From contig NZ_QKUF01000015.1 in NCBI RefSeq assembly GCF_003253565.1, forward strand, positions 62,001 through 126,000: 64,000 nucleotides of DNA. Direction: 5' to 3'. The stretch's first letter is position 1. Each line of letters opens with the position of its first letter. Source of the DNA: Thermosporothrix hazakensis. GTDB taxonomy: Bacteria > Chloroflexota > Ktedonobacteria > Ktedonobacterales > Ktedonobacteraceae. Made by a program: the position numbers and the translations under genes. The notes under the pieces were generated by a model, which saw only the letters and a program-made list of their open reading frames with translations, did not search any database and was not told the DNA's origin. Of this stretch, positions 17,897 to 26,054 are shown one piece after another.

Positions 17897-19765
17897 ATGG
17901 ATAGAATCGCTACACATCCGCGCCTCCTGCTCGGGATCTTTTTGCTGCTCGGTCTGCTCATGATCCCCGGCACAGTCAGTGCACATCCTCTGACAACGCA
18001 GCTCCTGCGCTCAGAACCGACATCAGCAGCGCTGCTCTCGGCTGCTCCATCGCAGGTCAGACTCTGGTTCAATACCGCACTACAGCCCGGACAGAGCGTT
18101 GTTGCCGTCGTCGATGCCCATCAGAAGCGAGTCGATCGAGGTATATCGCTGGTTTCTCCATCAAACCCTGACGAACTGACAGCCCGGCTACAAACCCCCC
18201 TTCCTCCCGGAAACTATTTCGTGGTCTGGCGTGTCTTTTCAGCAACCAATGGGCAGATTCTGAGCGGAACCTACTCGTTCAGCGTGACAGAACCAAACGG
18301 TGTTGTCCCCGCATCGACTGCGGCACCACACCTCACCTTTCAGGGCGAGCGCCTGCTGATAAATGGGGCCGCAACCAGTCCGCTTCTGCCGTCTCTGCTT
18401 GCCGCTATCATGGTATGTGTTTTGCTGGCAACGCTCTTCTTCTGGTTTGGAGCCCAATGCTGGCATCTCTGGCTTACCTTTGCTTCTGGACAGCCTGACG
18501 GCTATGCTGACACTCAGACAAAAGCGCTCAACCGCTTTGAACAGCACTTTTCCTTTCCGACGCTGACCCTTTTCCTGCTTGCATCTGCCGGGACGCTGGT
18601 CGCGCAATCCCTGCAAATCCAGGGACAGAACTGGGCACAGGCGCTCTCGCTCACAAACATCATCGCTCTGCTTGGCGGCTCATACGGGCTGCTCTGGCTG
18701 GCCCGTATCATCATCGCCGTCCTGGCAATCATGCACTCCCTGGTGATGACATCGCTGAAATCACCCTCAACCCGTCTCCTGCATATCTCGACCTGGATCA
18801 ATTTTGTGCTCGGGCTGGCTCTGCTGGCAACTGTCATCCTGACCGGTCCCGCTGCTGCGAACGAGGCAAACATCCGAACCTATGCCTTGATCGCTGAAGG
18901 GGCAACCCTGCTGGGGGCGGCACTCTGGATCGGGGGTCTGCTCTATCTGGTTGGCGTCTTCCTGCCCCAACTGCGAGGCGCTACAGAACAGGTCTCCCTG
19001 CTTCTGGCAACGCTGCGGCGCTTCGCGCTGTTTGAGCTTTACGGTTTCCTGCTCCTCATCCTGGGCACGGTGTTTCGGCTCCTTCTTGAAGGGGTGGGCT
19101 CCTGGACCTCTCTCTATGGGCTGAGCCAGATAATCGGTGGAGTCTCGCTTCTTGTATTGCTTGCTCTGACGCTTTTCCTGACGCGTATCCTCATACCGCG
19201 TGTCACACAGCTCCGTCAGAGTGAGTCAAAAACCGCTCAGGAAACATCGAAACGACAAGAGCCAGAAGAATCTCAATTTACAGGTAAACTGAACTTCTTC
19301 TATAGAAAACTGCTTCGGGGCTTGCACTGGCAACCATTACCCGCTATAGTGATACTCGTATGTATGGGGTTCATGTTTGTCTTTGCGGAACCAGTGCAAA
19401 CGACAGCACAGCAGCAGACATCACAGACCGTGTCGAACCGGCCATTCTCGGCAACCCTGGAAACGACCGACCGGATAGTGACCGTCCAGCTTGCAATCGC
19501 CCCCAATCGTTCCGGACCAAATACATTTACAGTGCGTCTTACTGATCGATCAGGAAAACCAATTACCAACGCGCAGGTTTCGTTGCGTACTACCATGCCC
19601 GATATGGTAATGGTGACCAGCCCGATTGAGTTCCAGCATGTTGCTTCGGGAGAATACAAAGCCGAAGACGTGCTTGCAATGAGCGGGCGCTGGCAATTCC
19701 AGGTCTTGATTCGTCTGCCAGATTCATCACTGCATGAAGCACGTGTCGAAGAAGTCGTTCCATAA
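17897..19765 (+). CDS. CopC/CopD-family copper-related membrane protein
   Basis: A 622-residue envelope protein. A signal peptide ends at VSA before HPL, giving the N-terminal His expected for the periplasmic-type CopC Cu site. The CopC fold covers about 31-135 (VRLWFNTALQPGQSVVAVVD, then YSFSVTEPNG). Eight or so helices from 165 to 440 form the CopD domain, and after another helix near 480 comes a beta-rich YtkA/FixH-like tail (FTVRLTDRSGKPITNAQVSL). In CopC the second His lies in a DxHPxxG-type loop; here that loop reads NGQILSG, so Cu(II) binding may be altered. Copper or haem-copper oxidase maturation is the likely role. Two beta-propeller genes follow. Confidence 0.82.
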   Translation: MDRIATHPRLLLGIFLLLGLLMIPGTVSAHPLTTQLLRSEPTSAALLSAAPSQVRLWFNTALQPGQSVVAVVDAHQKRVDRGISLVSPSNPDELTARLQTPLPPGNYFVVWRVFSATNGQILSGTYSFSVTEPNGVVPASTAAPHLTFQGERLLINGAATSPLLPSLLAAIMVCVLLATLFFWFGAQCWHLWLTFASGQPDGYADTQTKALNRFEQHFSFPTLTLFLLASAGTLVAQSLQIQGQNWAQALSLTNIIALLGGSYGLLWLARIIIAVLAIMHSLVMTSLKSPSTRLLHISTWINFVLGLALLATVILTGPAAANEANIRTYALIAEGATLLGAALWIGGLLYLVGVFLPQLRGATEQVSLLLATLRRFALFELYGFLLLILGTVFRLLLEGVGSWTSLYGLSQIIGGVSLLVLLALTLFLTRILIPRVTQLRQSESKTAQETSKRQEPEESQFTGKLNFFYRKLLRGLHWQPLPAIVILVCMGFMFVFAEPVQTTAQQQTSQTVSNRPFSATLETTDRIVTVQLAIAPNRSGPNTFTVRLTDRSGKPITNAQVSLRTTMPDMVMVTSPIEFQHVASGEYKAEDVLAMSGRWQFQVLIRLPDSSLHEARVEEVVP

Positions 19766-19798
19766 GGTAATCAGAAGAAGGATGAAAGCCGAATCGCG

Positions 19799-20890
19799 AT
19801 GAGAACAAAGACAAGAACAGCAACCGGGAAACAGCTTCCCTTTCCAGCAGCATTCTTACTCTTGTCCCTTGTCTGTCTGTTAAGTGCCTGTAACGGTTAC
19901 AATGCTCAGTCTTCTGTCCCACCGCAGGAACGCGTGAATGTTTTTGGTACCAACGCCAACCATCCACACTCGCTCCTGGTCTTTCCCGGCAAAGTCATTC
20001 TGCTCGCTACCCATTACGGCCTCTTCCGTTCAGAGGATGATGGCGCGACGTGGCGCGTGGTTGCCGCCGGACCAGGACAGATAATGGATGGCTTAATGAC
20101 CTATTCGATGGTCAGTAGTCCGCTCGATTCACAGCGCATCTATGTGCTCTCACAGCCCACAGATAAAGCCTCGAAAGGCACTCCTGGCCTATATATGAGT
20201 ACAGACCAGGGGGCTACATGGCACATGAGCATTGCGGCTGAGAGCATTACAGCGAACAATATTTTCCTCGTCGCAGCGGGCAACAGCTCAGCAGACGAGG
20301 TCTATATCTACCTCAACAACCTCGGGAATCTTGGCCTGAAGGTCAGTACTGATGGCGGCCAGAGCTTTACACAGACGGCTCCGCTGCCCTTCCCGATGAT
20401 TACCAGCCTGCTCGCCGTTCCTGGCCTTCCCGGTACCCTACTGGCAGGGGGCCCAAATGGGTTGGCGCGTAGCACCGATGGAGCCGCTCATTGGCAGAAG
20501 ATCCCGGGTATCAGCGGGAGCATTTACGAATTGACCGCAACAGGGCCGGGAAGCCCGATTTATGCCAGCGGGGATAGTGGTATCTTTGTCTCAAAGGATG
20601 GGGGAAAGACCTTCTCCCTTGTATTCAGCAAATATACCCTCAATTCTCTTACCGCCGCCCCGGGTAATCCGCGCATTCTCTACGGGCGAACTGGCACCGC
20701 GATCTTTCGCAGCCGCGACGAGGGTCACACCTGGGACAAGCTCCCGGCATTAAAAGGCAACTACTTCAACCTGACAGCCGACCCTGCCAATCCCGAGCAG
20801 GTCTATCTTTCCGAATCCTATCCCACCGCTGTTTTTCACTTCGATCATGTGAGCAACAGCTGGAAATCATTAACGCCAAAACCCGAATAA
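19799..20890 (+). CDS. BNR/Ycf48-like beta-propeller lipoprotein
   Basis: A 363-residue exported lipoprotein. The lipobox LSAC lies at about residues 33-36 after a hydrophobic segment. The mature part has repeated Asp-box/BNR motifs (SEDDGATW, STDQGATW, STDGGQSF, STDGAAHW, SKDGGKTF, SRDEGHTW), about seven blades, as in sialidases, VPS10 and the photosystem assembly factor Ycf48. No sialidase catalytic residues are apparent, so a binding or scaffolding role outside the membrane is more likely. It lies 33 bases after the CopC/CopD gene and 84 before a second propeller gene. Confidence 0.8.
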   Translation: MRTKTRTATGKQLPFPAAFLLLSLVCLLSACNGYNAQSSVPPQERVNVFGTNANHPHSLLVFPGKVILLATHYGLFRSEDDGATWRVVAAGPGQIMDGLMTYSMVSSPLDSQRIYVLSQPTDKASKGTPGLYMSTDQGATWHMSIAAESITANNIFLVAAGNSSADEVYIYLNNLGNLGLKVSTDGGQSFTQTAPLPFPMITSLLAVPGLPGTLLAGGPNGLARSTDGAAHWQKIPGISGSIYELTATGPGSPIYASGDSGIFVSKDGGKTFSLVFSKYTLNSLTAAPGNPRILYGRTGTAIFRSRDEGHTWDKLPALKGNYFNLTADPANPEQVYLSESYPTAVFHFDHVSNSWKSLTPKPE

Positions 20891-20974
20891 AAGGGAATAG
20901 ATAGATCCAACATGTCAACACCAGACATGCAAAAGCCAGAACTCAACCGAGGTCGGGGATATAAAGGACTGAAC

Positions 20975-22198
20975 ATGCATAGAAAAAGAATACTCAGTAT
21001 TGTTGCGGTACTCGCGCTCACCGCGCTCCTCCTCCTGCCCGGCTCGCTACCTGCCTTCGCGGATGGTGGCGCGCCTAATCTGGCCTATGTGGCCGGGACT
21101 GCCCGAGGAATCAGCGTGATTGATGTAGCGCAACAACGGGTTACAAAAACGATTAATATGCCCGGCAACCCGCATACGATTCTGCTCAGCAAAGATGCCA
21201 GCCTTCTCTATGTCACGCAGCCAGAAGTTGACCGCATCTCAGTCATCGGGGCAAAAGAGGGGAAGACGATTTGCACCACTGATATTCCGGGTCAGCCCTC
21301 TCACCTCGTCATTGATCCCTCAACCGGTCTGATTTATACAGGCGGCAAGGGTGCTTCTGGCGTGCGTGAAGTCGATCCAAAAACGTGTACGGTACAGCGC
21401 ACATTTGAGACCAATGGTCCTGTGTATGGCATGGCAATTGCTCGCACATCATCATCACTGACCCACTCGGCCAACCAGCTCTGGATCTCCACGGACCGGG
21501 AACTTGAGATCTTTGATACGAGCAAAGGGTCACAGCTTGGCCCTGTGCCAATCGCCGGAAACCCGCAGTATATTTCAATTCCACCCGGCTCCACAGCCTA
21601 TGTGACCACCCGAGCAGGAAGCATTGTAGCGGTCGATATCAGTACGCATAAGGTGGTGCAGGTGATCGCCGGGGGTAAGTATGGCTCGATGGATTACGAC
21701 GAGACAACCGGGGAAATCTATGTGCCCGAGCAGGAAAAGAACCGTCTACTGGTGCTGGCTCCGGTCATTCCCGGCTTTGAAATGCCACGCGAGCCAAACC
21801 GGGTGATTAACATTGGCGTGCAGCCTCAATCAGTCGCCATTACCAGTGATGGCCTGCTTGGTTTTGTGGCGCTTGAGGGAGGCAATGTGGCAATGCTCGA
21901 CGTCCCGGGGCGGACGATCACCAATACGATCTTTGTGGGAGGGCAGCCGAATTTTATTATCACCGGGCTTTATCCGCCATTGGTCGGCGCACCAGCACAG
22001 CAGGAACCCATCTGGGGAACGCTTGTCAGTATCACATCGTATGTACTGATCGCCGCGCTAATTATTGTTCCAGTGCTGCTCTTCCTGCGCCGACGTCGCA
22101 TGCATTATCGTCTCCCCGATATCGAGTTCACGCCTTCCACAGTTACCAAACATCAGTACACCACGCCATCAGAAACCAACGCATCCGCCGAGGAGTAA
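20975..22198 (+). CDS. YVTN/YncE-like beta-propeller protein, membrane-anchored
   Basis: A 407-residue protein with a signal peptide (LALTALLLLPGSLPAFA), then YncE-like repeats of about 42 residues (AYVAGTARGISVIDVAQQRV, LYVTQPEVDRISVI, GFVALEGGNVAMLDV). It ends with one membrane helix at about 355-380 followed by RRRR, leaving a short cytoplasmic tail. The ATG at 20975 has AAGGA six bases upstream, which decides against the in-frame ATG at 20912. It is probably co-transcribed with the CopC/CopD and BNR lipoprotein genes, forming a cell-surface set. The ligand is unknown. Confidence 0.78.
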   Translation: MHRKRILSIVAVLALTALLLLPGSLPAFADGGAPNLAYVAGTARGISVIDVAQQRVTKTINMPGNPHTILLSKDASLLYVTQPEVDRISVIGAKEGKTICTTDIPGQPSHLVIDPSTGLIYTGGKGASGVREVDPKTCTVQRTFETNGPVYGMAIARTSSSLTHSANQLWISTDRELEIFDTSKGSQLGPVPIAGNPQYISIPPGSTAYVTTRAGSIVAVDISTHKVVQVIAGGKYGSMDYDETTGEIYVPEQEKNRLLVLAPVIPGFEMPREPNRVINIGVQPQSVAITSDGLLGFVALEGGNVAMLDVPGRTITNTIFVGGQPNFIITGLYPPLVGAPAQQEPIWGTLVSITSYVLIAALIIVPVLLFLRRRRMHYRLPDIEFTPSTVTKHQYTTPSETNASAEE

Positions 22199-22201
22199 CA
22201 A

Positions 22202-22234
22202 AAGTGGGATGGCTGTTAACAAGCCATCCCACTT
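22202..22234. terminator. terminator between convergent genes
   Basis: Perfect 13-bp stem (22202-22214 with 22222-22234) around a 7-base loop, directly after the propeller gene stop. Minus-strand reading gives TTTTG after the stem, so it may work both ways. Confidence 0.75.
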
Positions 22235-22243
22235 ACAGCCAAA

Positions 22244-22270
22244 CAGCTTGCAGGAAAGTACTGCAAGCTG
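22244..22270. terminator. second hairpin in tandem
   Basis: Perfect 10-bp stem CAGCTTGCAG/CTGCAAGCTG (22244-22253 with 22261-22270), 7-base loop, 10 bases after the first hairpin. No T-run follows. It may back up termination between the convergent transcripts. Confidence 0.45.
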
Positions 22271-22301
22271 CTCCGCTCTACAGAGACATATCAAAATAAA
22301 G

Positions 22302-22604
22302 CTACTTATTCGGTTCTTCACATTGCGAGGGCGAAGACACAACAACAGGAAATTGCTCGATTTTCACTCTTTTTAAAAGAGGGTCCACCGTAGGCACAAG
22401 GAGGCAGGCCTGATAACGAGGCTCTTCCTCCTGTTGAGTAACAACAGGCTTCTGCACTTCGCTACTGACCCGGGTTGCCAGGGCACGCGTTAAAGCCTGC
22501 GTCCCTCCTCCGACAATCACGACCAGTAGTACCAGTGCAAGAGCTCGAATCTGCCACGCTGTAACATGTCGCAATCCTTCGCGCAACGTCTTACGATTCC
22601 GCAT
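22302..22604 (-). CDS. hypothetical single-helix membrane protein
   Basis: A 100-residue protein of unrecognised family. A basic N terminus (RNRKTLREGLRH) precedes one membrane helix at about residues 20-40 (ALALVLLVVIVGGG). The outer part is short, with two Cys (QACLLV and QCEEP) that could pair outside the membrane. It follows another small membrane protein by 30 bases on the same strand, so the two are probably co-expressed. Confidence 0.6.
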   Translation of the reverse strand: MRNRKTLREGLRHVTAWQIRALALVLLVVIVGGGTQALTRALATRVSSEVQKPVVTQQEEEPRYQACLLVPTVDPLLKRVKIEQFPVVVSSPSQCEEPNK

Positions 22605-22634
22605 AGCACTAGAAATTCCCTCTATACGTCCAGG

Positions 22635-23087
22635 TTAATTCATCCACTCCTTTGGGGGCAACTTGACTCCTGCATCCTTCTTCATGTCACGACCATCCTG
22701 CACGATTCGTTTCGGCAGCTCGGTCAAATTCACACGATTCCAGAACGCAGCGGGGAACAGACCGATCCCAAAGGCCAGAGCAGCACCGATGTCGATGCGA
22801 TCCACAGGTAAACCGGGAGGGAGGTGGAACGGAACCGATGTAATAACCCCCACTCGCACCAGCAAAGCCACAACAAAGACGAGAGCTTCTAGAACGCACA
22901 CGGCATAATAAGAACCGACTTCTGCTTTTCTTCTCTTGCGATAGATAATCGCCAGCAGCACATTTAAACAGAATAAAAATGCACTGATCCAGAGCGCAAC
23001 CGTCACAACGGTCATCTGTCGCGAGCTAATTGCGGCTATCACAGTTCCATTTTGTAATGATTCAGCATGCAAAAGCAGTTGAAGCAA
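22635..23087 (-). CDS. hypothetical multi-helix membrane protein, TTG start
   Basis: A 150-residue membrane protein, family not recognised. Hydrophobic segments lie at about residues 24-46, 60-82 and 95-115, with a basic loop (YRKRRKAE) and a polar C-terminal tail (DGRDMKKDAGVKLPPKEW). The start is TTG at 23087: GGAGG stands 7 bases upstream, and the only nearby ATG is out of frame. A later in-frame ATG at 23018 would remove the first 23 residues. It is followed by a single-helix protein in the same direction. Confidence 0.6.
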   Translation of the reverse strand: MLQLLLHAESLQNGTVIAAISSRQMTVVTVALWISAFLFCLNVLLAIIYRKRRKAEVGSYYAVCVLEALVFVVALLVRVGVITSVPFHLPPGLPVDRIDIGAALAFGIGLFPAAFWNRVNLTELPKRIVQDGRDMKKDAGVKLPPKEWMN

Positions 23088-23208
23088 CCGTTACCTCCAC
23101 CCTCTAAGATACAGAGAACAATGAACAAATCTGTTTTCTATGTTCTTTATTTACATACAAGAAACCTGCACATCCCCACATTCTCCCCTCTATAATCAAG
23201 AACGATCC

Positions 23209-23237
23209 GCCTGTAGAGTTTGCTACACTCTACAGGC
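23209..23237 (-). terminator. hairpin after the first receptor kinase gene
   Basis: Perfect 11-bp stem (23209-23219 with 23227-23237), loop TTGCTAC, 43 bases past the kinase stop. No long T-run follows, so it is either a terminator or an mRNA 3'-end stabiliser. Confidence 0.5.
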
Positions 23238-23279
23238 AAACCGTACTTTTGTCATAGGAGCTGGTTTCATCTTCTCGAA

Positions 23280-25904
23280 TCAGCGTTTTCGTACTTCAAG
23301 CTTCGAGAATGCAACTTCAGCATCCAGATAGACAAGCATTCCAAAAAGTCCATTCTTCAGACTTTTCTCGGTGAAGTCTCCAATTTTCTTACCGTTGACG
23401 TAGAAGGTGTACTTATCCTTCTGTGCAACCACTTTCAGGATGTTTTCCTTCTTATCCTGCTTATTGAATTCTTTGCCTGGATCCCATTCTTTCAACGGCT
23501 CCCCCCAGGCCGATTCACCATCTCCTCGGGTCGAATCAAAGAGCCAGAGCTGATACTTTGGCGAGTCATCAGTGTTCCGGATATCAAAGAGATAGAATTT
23601 CTCGTACTGACTGCCATCTTTGTTCGTCTGCACCCGGAAGATAATGCCATACTCGTTGTACGGGTTATCTCGTGGGCCGCTGATCATTTTGGTTGTCAGC
23701 GAGTATTCAAAGGAATCCGGGAGCGTGATACCCGGCAACGCAATCATCGCGGGCTGTTCATTTGACTTCTTCACATGGTAGGCGCCATCTTTGAACGAAG
23801 TGGTCACGCCTCCATTAGATCCATCCGGCCAGTCACGATACTTCTGATCCAGCGGATCCACCAGAATAATGTTCGCCACCGAAGTCGCCGTAGCCTGCAC
23901 CTGAGCAGTGACCGTTGCATTGACCTCATCATTGGTGAGCTCATGATTTCCCTGATAGCTCTTCGCGCCACCAAGCACCAGCCAGGTCAGCCCGCCCCCT
24001 GCTCCTACCAGCACCGCAAGGATCAGAATGATGAGCACAGCGTTATGCATGCCACGTTTCATCCTGCCCTTGAGCGAGGTATCAAGCGTGTCATCTTCAT
24101 CGGCTGGAGGATTTTCCAGGGAAGGCAACATCGCGGTCACGTATTTCCCGGGTTGCCCGGCCACCGGTATTTTAACCATTTTCGCCGGTTGCGTCAAACG
24201 CAGCATACTGGTTGTACTGCCCGTCTCGGGGTTCGCGATCTCGCCAATCGGAGCCAGCAGACTGGTTTTGCCCAGTGAACCGGTTGAAGGCGGCAACAGG
24301 CCAGTCCCGCCTTGCATGTTCGCGGGTGCATTCATCAGCGTCCCGCTTTGCCCTCGCGCAGCCCCCCCGCCACCAGGCGACAGACCCAGAATGCCGCTGG
24401 GATTGCTCCCATACTGTTGCTGATCGAAGCCAGGAAAGGTATTCGGCATTCCCGGCACATTCTGAGCACCTTGTGTACTATTCTGCTGATTTGGTTGATT
24501 CCACTGAGGCGCTAGCTGGTTCTGCCAGGAATTCCCGGCCTTGGGGGAAGGTTGCATAAGCGGTACTCCCTCTCCGCTATTGGAAGCCGGAGACCATCCA
24601 GGTTCGCTGGATCGCTCCTGTCGCATTCCTTGCTGATTATTTGCCAACTGCTGCGTAGGTTCCAGACCCTCAATTCCGGCAGAAGAGAGCAGACTGGTTT
24701 TCCCAAAGCGGAAGCCCACGCCTGCCCCGTTTCCATTTCCTTGCCCGTCCTCTGGCGGCAAGAACCCGGGAAGGGTCATACTTGTCTTTGCTACCAGATC
24801 GTGCCGGGCCTCCAGAGGTCTGGGCGTAGCAGGAACAACAGATTGAGCGGCTGCTGCCGGTGTAGCAGCATTCATCCCGGCAGCCGCAGCATTCTGCTGA
24901 TCGGCTGCCGAGCCTCCCTGAGAGGGACTATTCTGCTGCCACATCGGATCAAACAGGCCGCGTCGCTTAAATACTCTTGAATCAGATCCGTTTTGCATAA
25001 GCGCACCTGCACTTGTTTTTGTCGCTTCTCCTAGCGAGACTCCGGCAGCCGTCAGAGCCTCACGAAAGGCGAGAGCGAGATCATGGACACTGGCATAACG
25101 TTCATCGGGTTGCTTTGCCAGAGCTCGCACAATGACCTGTTCAGCACCTTCTGGCAAATCGGGCCGCAATGCGCGGGGAGATGGCGGCTGCGCATTCATA
25201 TGCTGCATGCCGACCTGCATTGGCGTGTCCCCGCTAAAGGGGGCCGTTCCTGTCACCATGTGGTACAGAATACAGCCAAGCGAATAAATATCAGCACGCG
25301 CATCAATCTCTCTGCCACCAACTACCTGCTCTGGTGCCATATAATCGGCGGTATCGGCAGGAGCTCCGATGGCCGTGATTCGCGCCTGTTCTGGCTGTCC
25401 TTCAGAGATGACCTTGACCAGACCAAAATCACTGAGCACCAGACGCCCTTCAGGAGTAAGCAAAATATTTGAAGGCTTCATATCGCGATGAATGATCCCG
25501 CGAGCATGCGCCACATCGAGAGCTGCTGCCATTTGATCCAGGTAGAGCATTATCTGAGCAAGCGGCAAACGTCCTTCTCGCTCCAATACCTCGCGCAATG
25601 ATCCGCCACTCAGGTAGGACATGACGAGATAGGCCAATCCATCCTGTTCCCCATATTCGTGCACAGGTATGATATTTGGATGGATCAAAGACGCAGCCGC
25701 ATCCGTCTCTCGAAGAAAACGCTCGAAGAACGCTACCTGTTGATTGGCAGTTAATGGAGCGTTTGGGAACAACACCTTGACGGCAACACGTCTGCGTGGA
25801 CGTGACTGCTGCGCCAGAAAGACGGCCCCCAGTCCTCCCCGCCCGATAAGCTGTTGCAGCGTACAGGTACCGAGCACCTTTCCAATCAATGCTTCTGCGT
25901 TCAT
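23280..25904 (-). CDS. eukaryote-like Ser/Thr protein kinase with extracellular sensor domain
   Basis: An 874-residue single-pass receptor kinase. The kinase domain (about 10-275) has the Gly loop GRGGLGAV, ATP Lys in VAVKVLF, the catalytic loop HRDMKPSN, DFG as SDFGLVK and APE in YMAPEQ, so it should be active. A 350-residue Pro/Gln/Asn-rich linker follows, with recurring KTSLL and GLLPP phrases, then one membrane helix near 635-660. A beta-rich outer domain of about 200 residues (DPLDQKYRDW, GIIFRV, FYVNGKKIGDF) resembles the DUF1080/LamG-like jelly roll. ATG at 25904 is chosen, with AGGAAGG 5 bases upstream. It lies 150 bases after a close paralogue. Confidence 0.9.
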   Translation of the reverse strand: MNAEALIGKVLGTCTLQQLIGRGGLGAVFLAQQSRPRRRVAVKVLFPNAPLTANQQVAFFERFLRETDAAASLIHPNIIPVHEYGEQDGLAYLVMSYLSGGSLREVLEREGRLPLAQIMLYLDQMAAALDVAHARGIIHRDMKPSNILLTPEGRLVLSDFGLVKVISEGQPEQARITAIGAPADTADYMAPEQVVGGREIDARADIYSLGCILYHMVTGTAPFSGDTPMQVGMQHMNAQPPSPRALRPDLPEGAEQVIVRALAKQPDERYASVHDLALAFREALTAAGVSLGEATKTSAGALMQNGSDSRVFKRRGLFDPMWQQNSPSQGGSAADQQNAAAAGMNAATPAAAAQSVVPATPRPLEARHDLVAKTSMTLPGFLPPEDGQGNGNGAGVGFRFGKTSLLSSAGIEGLEPTQQLANNQQGMRQERSSEPGWSPASNSGEGVPLMQPSPKAGNSWQNQLAPQWNQPNQQNSTQGAQNVPGMPNTFPGFDQQQYGSNPSGILGLSPGGGGAARGQSGTLMNAPANMQGGTGLLPPSTGSLGKTSLLAPIGEIANPETGSTTSMLRLTQPAKMVKIPVAGQPGKYVTAMLPSLENPPADEDDTLDTSLKGRMKRGMHNAVLIILILAVLVGAGGGLTWLVLGGAKSYQGNHELTNDEVNATVTAQVQATATSVANIILVDPLDQKYRDWPDGSNGGVTTSFKDGAYHVKKSNEQPAMIALPGITLPDSFEYSLTTKMISGPRDNPYNEYGIIFRVQTNKDGSQYEKFYLFDIRNTDDSPKYQLWLFDSTRGDGESAWGEPLKEWDPGKEFNKQDKKENILKVVAQKDKYTFYVNGKKIGDFTEKSLKNGLFGMLVYLDAEVAFSKLEVRKR

Positions 25905-26054
25905 TGACACCTTCCTGATGTTGTTTTCGCTGCCATTCTGCTCATCACACCTGTTTCTCAGGTGGATTGGTATGTTCTTTATCCATTCCTCTTTCTGCTC
26001 ATCACACAGCCAAGAGGAGACTATCCCCCGTCGTCAAAGGGGCCGTCCTGCGAT

